Assembly: GCF_020497125.1 (NCBI RefSeq)
Contig: NC_059073.1
Span: 13,847,225-13,911,224 of the forward strand
Direction of reading: 5' to 3'
Length of the DNA: 64,000 bases
Origin: Mauremys mutica
Taxonomy: Eukaryota; Chordata; Testudines; Geoemydidae
Below, one piece after another: positions 56,500 through 64,000 of this stretch. The position numbers and the translations under genes were made by a program. The notes under the pieces were generated by a model. That model had not been told where the DNA came from and made no database searches. It saw only the letters and a list, made by a program, of their open reading frames with translations. Position 1 is the stretch's first letter, and each line of letters opens with the position of its first letter.

Positions 56500-56690
56500 T
56501 TTTGTTTAGTGGTTAGAGTAGAGTGCTGGGAATCAATACCCATGGGTTCTGTTCCCTAATGCCACTATCTTACTGTGTGACCGTGGGCAACTCACTTCAC
56601 TTTTCTCTCTCTCTTACCCTCATCAGCAAAATGGAAAAAACTCACCTGTTTAAAGTACTTTGAAATCTTTTCAGTAGTAGCAGGGTATAA
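56500..56690 (+). mobile_element. MIR-like SINE, nearly full length
   Basis: The tRNA-like head TTTAGTGGTTAGAGTAGAGT and GGGTTCTGTTCCC, the core GTGTGACCGTGGGCAACTCA and the tail AAAGTACTTTGAAATC are all present. An inserted or expanded CT run interrupts the core. Confidence 0.75.
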
Positions 56691-56735
56691 TAATAACATC
56701 AGTAGTAGTAATTTGCGGTTGAGACTAGAGGACCC

Positions 56736-57843
56736 TGTGATGCTCCCCTCTGGTGTTGTCTGGACCCGTGATCTGCTAGGCCTCTCCAATCCTTGACTCG
56801 GGGAGCCAGACTTACCCTGCTCAGCTGTGAGAACCCCCACACCTGGGTTGTTCACGCACAGCCTCTGGCATGTAAGCTGCTCCCAGCTACTTGCAAGCGA
56901 ATGACACTAGCCAATATCTCCGGTCCCAGAAACAACCCTAGGAACCTCCGTCTTGCAGTGTCCAGTTATGCCCGGTGGATGCTGCAAGCTTATGAGTTCA
57001 TTAATTTAACAAAGAAATTAATATATGTGCCAGGCTTGTTATCCCAAGGGGAATCTCTGACACGCTTCAAACCAAATGCACTGCTTCAGGTAGAATAAAC
57101 AAACAGATTTATTAACTATAAAGGTAGATTTAAGTGATTATAAGTCAAAGCATAACCAGTCAGATCTGGCCAAATGAAATAAAAGCAAAACACATTCTAA
57201 GCTGATCTTAACACTTTCCGTGTCCTTACAAACGTAGATGCTTCTCACCACAGGCTGGCTCTTCAGCCAGCCTCTCCCCTTTGATCAGTGTTTTAGTCGC
57301 TTGGTGGTGGTGGTGTCTGTTGGTGTATGTGGAAGAGAGAAAGAGCATGGCAAAATGTCTCTCCCTTTTATCATGTCCTTTCTTTCCTCTTGGCTTTGCC
57401 CCCCTCTGCCCCTTCAGTCAGGTGAGCATTACTTCATCTCAGTCCCAAACTAATCAAAGGTAGGGGGTGACTCCCTGGAGAGTTTAACAGATTCTTTTGT
57501 TGCTGCCTAAGCCAGTGTCCATTGTTCCTGTGAGGCTGGGCTGGGTTTGTCCCATCCATTTCCTGATGAGGTGTGAACTGCCTCTCTGTTCTTGTAGAGT
57601 TTTTGCATGGGCTTGCTTTAAGCCATGAGGATACATTTTCAGCCTCATAACTATATACATTAAATTATAACCTATAACATTACTGTAACAATTACTATAA
57701 CATCCCTATAACAACCATGCTCAGTGCATTATGAGCCTTCCAAAGACACCCATCATGACAAACTTTGCGTTGGATACCACACAATCATTTTATAAAGATG
57801 AACGTGGGGGTGTAGGGTGTTCCCTGAGGTACAGAGCATCACA
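56736..57843 (-). mobile_element. Probable solo LTR in reverse orientation
   Basis: The segment begins TGTGATGCTC and ends GAGCATCACA, a perfect 10-bp inverted pair and TG...CA ends. On the minus strand a polyadenylation signal AATAAA lies at 57105-57110. The text near the right end (GTGCATTATGAGCCTTCC, GTTGGATACCACACAATCAT) is one I recognise from turtle ERV LTRs. The flanks GACCC and GATTC match at only three of five positions, so the target duplication is not secure. Frames of 60-101 codons inside have no domain. Confidence 0.6.
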
Positions 57844-58432
57844 GATTCTTATTCTAATTAGTAGAGCAAAAAGCAAAACCTTTTTAAATATTGCAATTTA
57901 ATCTTGCAAATGGTCAATCCATACTATGTATCCTATTGGCCTGACAGCAGCATCTTGTGACGTTTTTGCTTTTGTGTAACCAAAGCCAAGGTGAGCTGAT
58001 TAAAAAGGCTCAATTATACTGAGCAGATCCTTCTGTTTTTTTTTTTTATGGGAAATTGTTACATAGGCCTTTGCAGATGTTCTGCTCCCAGCCTATCACA
58101 TCAGAAGTCAATGAGAACTGCAATTATAATAGCATCTTGTGGAGTTTCCAGGAATTGAAAACAAACCAAAACATTAAAACAGTAACTATTTGTCTAGACT
58201 GCTATTTCAACAACACAGAGAACCCGAAGACATGGAGAGGTCTGCATTCTTAAAAATGTAGACAATGATAGATTCCGTGTTGGGGAGGAAATTGCTACTT
58301 GTTTAATCTCATTCATATTATCAAATCCTTTTCCTGTGATGTACCCTCTTTTTTAAAAATGATTTTGCTATTGTTGTGAAATGACAACTTTTAAACACCG
58401 CAACAAAAAGTGCTAGTTCCTGTGTAGTTAAT
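57844..58432. other. Unassigned DNA
   Basis: No gene or repeat family was recognised; a T-rich run lies at about 58036-58047. Confidence 0.4.
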
Positions 58433-58526
58433 TAGAATCATAGAATCATAGAATCTCAGGGTTGGAAGGGACCTCAGGAGGTCATCTAGTCCAACCCCCT
58501 GCTCAAAGCAGGACCAAACCCAATTA
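58433..58526 (-). mobile_element. CR1 3' terminal fragment
   Basis: TAGAATCATAGAATCATAGA is the reverse complement of the CR1 terminal repeat ATTCTATG. It is followed by GGGTTGGAAGGGACCTCAGG, TCATCTAGTCCAACCCCC and CAAAGCAGGACC, the standard CR1 3' end. Only about 95 bp are present. Confidence 0.85.
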
Positions 58527-60239
58527 CTTCCCATCAACTTGTATTATGAACATGTGTGAAAAAATTAACACAGTGGTGCTTCTAAGTTCTTTTGCTTTTC
58601 CAAAACAGAATAAGCTTCACCATCATCATTTCCCAAAGGACAGAAATTTCATCATCCCCAGGGCACATGAGGTTCAGTCCTAAAGCACACACTCAGGTTT
58701 TACTTTACTCATTCGCATCAATAGGAATTTGCCTGAATAAGGAGCATGTAAAAGCTCAGAATTGCAGGATTTGGTCAATGATCTTAGAGATCAGTTGATT
58801 TCACTGACTGACTTTCGAATGGGAGCACATGTTTTATTTCTCATTTCTTTTGGTTTATCATGATTAATGATTCATTTTAGTTCTCCTATAAATAATATCC
58901 TGACTTAATTAAAAGGTATTTAACAAAAGATTTAAATCAGTGCAAGTGTAAGAAGAACCTAAGGCATTAAAAAGTATGGGTTCCTATCTAAAAACTGTCA
59001 GAACTTTGATAGAAAGCCATTTAAAGCCGTGTAAAGAAGTACACGAAATAGTCCTTTATGAAGGTTTTCCGAGCTATAAGTAAAAATGCATGAGACCATA
59101 TGGTGAACGTTTAGAGACTCTGACATAAAGGGGGATCCTTGTGACTCCAGCATTAGCTCCTTAGTAACCTGCTCCCATTGAGGTCAATGACAAACTTCCC
59201 ATTGACTTCATTAGTGCAGGATTAAACCTGTAATTTGCTGAAAATGATTTTTCTGTGAACTCTATCGTTAAAGGAAATAAGTTCATTTTAAAAGAAATGA
59301 ACAACAAGAGAAAATACAATAACCTGTCTTGCTCTGTCAGTCACATATATATCTTTTTTTTTAATTTTACATTTTAACATAATTCAATAACTTCCCCAAA
59401 TATGTAAGTAAATATTTTATGTGAGGTTAGTGAAGTTTCTCCAGATATGAAATGTACCATGCTTTTTGGATACAGCCAGTCTACTATTCACATCATTAGC
59501 CAGAAGACGCCCTCTGGGAGCTTGTTCCTTGGTTATTAAGTATAGTAAGGCAGTGTAATGTTGCATTTTATTTAAACTGAAACAGCCATTCTTTATTCCC
59601 TGGGTCCTCAAGCATGATGAAACACATCAATTTTAGATGATGTCAAAGGGAAATCAAAATGCCCTCTGGTGTCTTAGATTTGTTTAGCCATTGATGTGAG
59701 AGAGAAGGTGTCTTGATCACTTTCTATTTACTTAGATGTCCAGATATGTATGGAAAAGTTTAGCTTAGATATACCCTTATTGCTGTAAAACTGTTAGAAT
59801 GAAGGATTCAAAAAGCAGTAGAATGCTATAGTCACCATATATCCATATTACATCCAAAATCATATGATAAAAAAGTTAAGGTTGCAAAATGAAGCACTCA
59901 AAAGATAGTAAATGCCAGAATTAAGGTTGCTTGTCCAACCTTAGTTCATCCCCCTGGAAGTCTAGCTTCAGATCCAAACATTTTAGGTGTCCCCCTTTTG
60001 TGTAACGCGCTGAACTAAAAGCTCACATCCAACACCTGTGAAAACTTGGAGTTGGACCCATTGTCCCAGTTTGGGTCCATACCTGGCAATAATTCTTAAC
60101 ACTTTAAATCTTCAGAATCCTTTACACTCACTGATCGATGTAGTCCTCTCTCAGGAAGGTCAACAAAAACCCACATCCTATATATACTGTAACTGTAATG
60201 AACATTATGATGAGCTATATATGTCATGACAGTATTGAG
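58527..60239. other. Unassigned DNA
   Basis: About 1.7 kb. CCCATTGAGGTCAATG and CCCATTGACTTCATTAG at 59175-59213 are copies of the short dispersed motif. No gene was recognised. Confidence 0.4.
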
Positions 60240-60795
60240 TTATAATGGACTATGTTACTGGCCTACAGGATAGAGAAGGAGTAGACGTGATATATGTTAA
60301 TTTAGGTAAGGTTTTTGATACAACTCTACATGATATTTTCATAATCAAACTAGGGAAATGTGGTATAGATGAAATTACTATAAGGTGGGTTTATTAATGG
60401 TTAAAAGACCATACCACAAGAGTAGTTGTTGGTGGTTCACTGTCAAACTATGAGGGCCTATCTAGTGGGGTTCTGCAGGGGTCAGTCCTGGGTCCAATAC
60501 TACTCAGTATTTTCATTAATGACTTGAATAATGGAGTGGAGAGAATGCTCACAAAATTTGCAGACATCAAGCTGAGAGGGGTTGCAAGCACTTTGGAGGA
60601 CAGGAATAGAATTTAAAAGGACCTTGATAAATTAGAGAATTGGTCTGAAATGAACAAGATGAAATTCAATAAAGACAAGAGGAAAGCACTTCACTTAGAA
60701 AAAAAATTAAATGTACAAGTTCAAAATGGGAATAACTGGCTAGTGGTGGTACTGCTGAAAAGGATCTGGAGATTAAAATGGATCACAAATTGAAT
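60240..60795 (+). pseudogene. Decayed CR1/L3 reverse transcriptase fragment
   Basis: The RT order is recognisable through the damage: GVDVIYVNLGKVFD (first catalytic block), IRWVY followed by a stop and WLKD, SSGVLQGSVLGPILLSIFIN (the GVPQGS block) and TKFADIKL where FADD is expected, so the second catalytic aspartate is lost. A CR1-tail-like AGAATCATAGAAATGTAGGG follows at 60806 in the opposite sense. Confidence 0.7.
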
Positions 60796-60839
60796 ATGAA
60801 TAATAGAATCATAGAAATGTAGGGCTGCTCAACAGAATT

Positions 60840-63800
60840 CAGCCCAGGACTTGTGGAGCAAGGTAGAGTTGTTAGGCCCTATCTGCCAGTACCTCATCCC
60901 CTTCTGGAAAGGACACAGTGCTGTATACTCACATGACTACTAAGGTACAAGAATTTCTTGGGATTTGAATGTTGCATGCAGAAGAATTTTGTTTTTCATG
61001 CAATGGGGAAAGTTGGCCCATTTATTTGTGGCTGTGAAAGCACTTTCTAGGGCACTAGTATTTTGTCACTTCCAATGCTAACTACACTAGAACAACTCAC
61101 TACCCTTCTGCCTCCACTTGAAAAAGAAAAAGAAAAAAAAGAAGAAAAATTTGAAAAACCATTATAATATGGACCTAGTCCTGCAGTCTTCACCTGCGCA
61201 AAAATCCCTGCTGACCTTAATGGCTGGATGAATTTGTTTTCAGTGGAAATCAATGAAGTGCTTAGCCATTTTGTCTGCTGCGTGTAAATAACTTGATTTT
61301 CCTGGAAAAGAAAATGATGGCTTGATAATCACTTTAACTGGGCTACAAGACGCTCCCTGAAAGAGTTAACTGCAAGCTCTGTAATTGTAAAATATGATTA
61401 AGTGAAAAGGGCCAATCTTGCTTTATTGACCCAAATTTCTACCTCTGAATACACTGATTTACAGCAGGTTAAAAACTACAATGCCTGTAGCTTAGCACAG
61501 ACGGTATTAAAGACATAATCTCCAGTGCTTAATATAAATACTAATTGTATGAACTGGGTATTAGAATTGAATTCATTATCAGCATACACAGGTATTTTTC
61601 TTTAACTTGGAAATAAGATTTGTCATCCTTAAAGTGGATTCCAGGCTAAAATGTTTCATTACATTGCTAATCAGTTTAAGGTTAGATGTTGGTTCAAAAT
61701 GCAGAATCCAGAACTAGAGGCCTTAAAAGAGGGAAGCATTGTTTGCCAGCCATCATAAAGTTACATTAGGAAGCATTTTTCTATATGACCTTTTCATGCT
61801 GCAAGTCGGAGGCAAAACATTGAGATTAGGCAATCAGTCAGTATTTGTATGTGAATCTAAATTGTTTCTTGTTGTGTATGGGGAATATCTGCTCATAAAG
61901 AGAGAACGTGATTTGTTGATATTTGTCTTGGCATTTAGATACCATGGTCAGCGGTACCTTAGAAATGCCATGATAGGTAGAATAATCCATAATGCAGATG
62001 TGCAAGCCTGGGCAGGTTTGGTTGTGCCTATAGCTTATGGGGATATGGAATATTTTTTGCAAGATTTTCCTCACTCTTTTTTGGATCTTAAATTAAAATA
62101 CAATCTTCCTTCTCCCCCTCACCCAAAAAAATATTAATTGCATTGTACATAGGCCTGCAGGGACATAAATATTGTTAAAAATGCAATAGAAACATTACAA
62201 AAAATTTAAATCCATACCCAAAACTAGTAATGCTGCAGAAACAGGTACGCCAAACCTCCTAAAACTCACAAACAGCATTGCAAGAATATATTACAAAAAC
62301 TAGCAATGAAGAAACCTCCAAAGGTTCCAGAGTTCAGAGGTGAAATCCTGACCTCACCAAAAATCAATGGGAATTTTGCCATCAACTTCAATGGAGCCAG
62401 AATTTCATCCCAAGTGTCTATTTTAGCCAGTAGAGGTCCCGAAAAGGCAGGCCCTGAACCTTCTGTCCTCAATACCCCATCTTTTCATTAGGCCCTGTGA
62501 CCCATTATTTTTTCTACATAGGACTGCCTTCTCCTTTCCTCCCCTTTCCTTCTGTGGAGGATCACGGGGTGGGGGGGCTAAAGCAGAGTTTGCATCCCTC
62601 CATTGTTCTTGGGAAGCATCTGGTAAATCCACATCCCCTTCTATAGATTTTAAAGTTGGGCAGCAAGCCTGCTCATTCCTGTAGTATTTGATGGAATGAT
62701 TTTGCCCCCTCTGTGTCTGGCAGCGTGAGAAGGGACATCTTCGCTCCTCTTTCTCCTGGGAAGAAGAGTGGATATTTCTCTTTCTTACTCTATCCATACT
62801 CCAGCTCTCTCCTCCATGAGCTTGAACTGCCTGGCTCAAGTATGAGAAATTGATTTCCTTCCAAATATGGCAAGATGTAGTTTTTAGACTGAGATTCTTA
62901 CTGCTTTTGGAACTGTTCAACCCAAGTTTTGATATGTTCCATAGCTTTTAATTTGTTTGTTGCATTGTAATTGTAGGGTTTCCTCTTATGATCCCTCCTT
63001 TCACATACTTCCTTCAGACTAATCTTTCTTTGCTGCGTTGTTGATTTGGGGGGTGTCTTTCCTAACATAATGGGCTGGGTTTTGGTTTAGTCAAAGTATT
63101 TGGTGATAGTTTTTAGAAAATGTAAGAAAACTGCTACTTGATTACAAGATTTTTCTTTTAATTGTTTACTAGAAGGTTGTTTTGCTTCGTTGATTTTTGG
63201 TGTCTGTTTTCATGTTCTTAGAGAAGGAGCATGTAAATTGTATCTACAGTTTCTAGTTTATTATATTAGCACTTAAATTGTAAATAGCATTATCACCTCC
63301 AGTGTAAATGGAACACTTTGACAAGTAACTACTATAAATTAGGAACCAAAGCTTGTTCATCACAAAATCTCTTTCATGAGGACCCTGAATATTCAAATCA
63401 AATGCTGCAAGTCTCTTGTTAGTAAGAAGCACGTCCGTTATATTAAATGAAAAGTATAACGTACAAGAGGAGAAATCTCTATAATTTTAAATTCATAAGT
63501 CAAGCAACACAGACTTCATGGTCTTTCAACATGACGTTCAGTTACACAATGTCATGGGCTGGGCTGTGTCCAGAGAAAATGGCCAGATATCACACACACA
63601 AATGAATATTCACAGATGGAGCAGTCCACCAAGAACCTACCATTATCTTTCCTACAAGACAGAATAATAATGGTGATGTCAGTCGCTGTAGTGAACTTTT
63701 CTTACCTGCCAGTAACTCACCAGAGCTGACAAGAAATGTTTAACAGGGTATGAATTACACTGAGTGCAATATCACCAATGGCTGACTGGTGTAAAATAAG

Positions 63801-64000
63801 AGGATCCCAAGCCAAGGAAACAAGAAAAATGGTAACAGAATTTGCTGGACAGGATAAAGTGGCCTTTACTTGGGCATGGTAAGTACCTCTCTACTTGGGC
63901 TGTGTGTTTTCTAGTAATTGTGGAAAATCAACAAAAGAGAGCTCCAGCCTCACATTCGCTCTTCCTTTCTTTATATAAGTAAAGAAATGTTTTGGTTTTA
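60840..64000. other. Unassigned DNA to the window end
   Basis: About 3.1 kb. An A-rich run lies at 61118-61150. Copies of the short CCATTGA motif occur near 62365-62400. Two longer frames (132 codons at 61739-62137 and 165 codons on the minus strand at 62423-62920) have no recognisable domain, start context or splice logic. I treat the interval as non-coding. A CpG-poor composition continues to the end. Confidence 0.35.

Noticed and set aside
61739..62137. 132-codon plus-strand open frame
   Set aside because: No recognisable domain, ordinary AT-rich composition and no supporting neighbour or promoter. A single frame of this length is expected by chance in 64 kb.
62423..62920. 165-codon minus-strand open frame, the longest in the window
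   Set aside because: No domain or motif recognised. Part of its 3' side overlaps a copy of the short dispersed CCATTGA motif, so it is probably non-coding.

Overview
This window reads as vertebrate nuclear DNA, AT-rich and almost entirely non-coding. The repeat content points to a non-avian sauropsid, most likely a turtle. The evidence is CR1 LINEs whose 3' ends finish in ATTCTTATGTTCTTATG, a tRNA-derived SINE with a CR1-like tail in both orientations (34.9 kb and 42.2 kb), old MIR copies, and many hAT, Tigger-like and PIF/Harbinger-like MITEs. The organism call comes from recalled repeat families, not from a database search. I found no exon of a host protein-coding gene, no cellular tRNA or rRNA gene and no CRISPR array. 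The window is best described as intergenic or deep-intronic DNA.

Layout. 0-9 kb: old LINE tails, one complete solo LTR (5.7-6.6 kb) and a hAT MITE with a perfect 8-bp target duplication (7.8-8.1 kb). 10-21 kb: several MIRs, a perfect-arm fold-back retroposon at 11.4-11.6 kb, a Tigger-like element split by a 900-bp LTR-like insertion (14.9-16.7 kb), a second hAT copy (18.1-18.4 kb) and an intact sister Tigger-like copy (20.0-20.7 kb). 22-31 kb: small DNA transposons, a probable reversed LTR that received a hAT insertion, a second fold-back retroposon with a perfect 14-bp duplication (28.8-29.0 kb) and a GC-rich palindromic hAT (30.5-30.8 kb). 31-45 kb is the LINE-rich part. It holds old CR1 pieces on both strands, a Tigger-like MITE interrupted by a CR1 fragment (33.0-33.7 kb), and the best-preserved coding sequence of the window: a CR1 reverse transcriptase with one frameshift and three TGA stops (39.5-41.3 kb). 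45-58 kb: a hAT nested inside a MITE (45.9-47.2 kb), a third fold-back retroposon (50.9-51.0 kb), a multi-hairpin MITE (53.3-53.5 kb), a CR1 fragment on the minus strand (53.8-54.5 kb) and a reversed LTR (56.7-57.8 kb). 58-64 kb: a CR1 tail, a decayed RT remnant and otherwise unassigned DNA.

Nothing here works together as a pathway. The biology on display is transposition: target duplications of 2, 3, 5, 8 and 7-14 bp sit side by side and identify several mechanisms, and nested insertions give a relative age order. The most unusual signal is a retroposon family with at least seven copies here. Three copies are fold-back palindromes, and five of the seven carry clear direct repeats of 11-14 bp or slightly less, as expected of reverse-transcribed copies. 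An apparently unclassified pair of inverted repeats lies at 37.1 and 38.9 kb.
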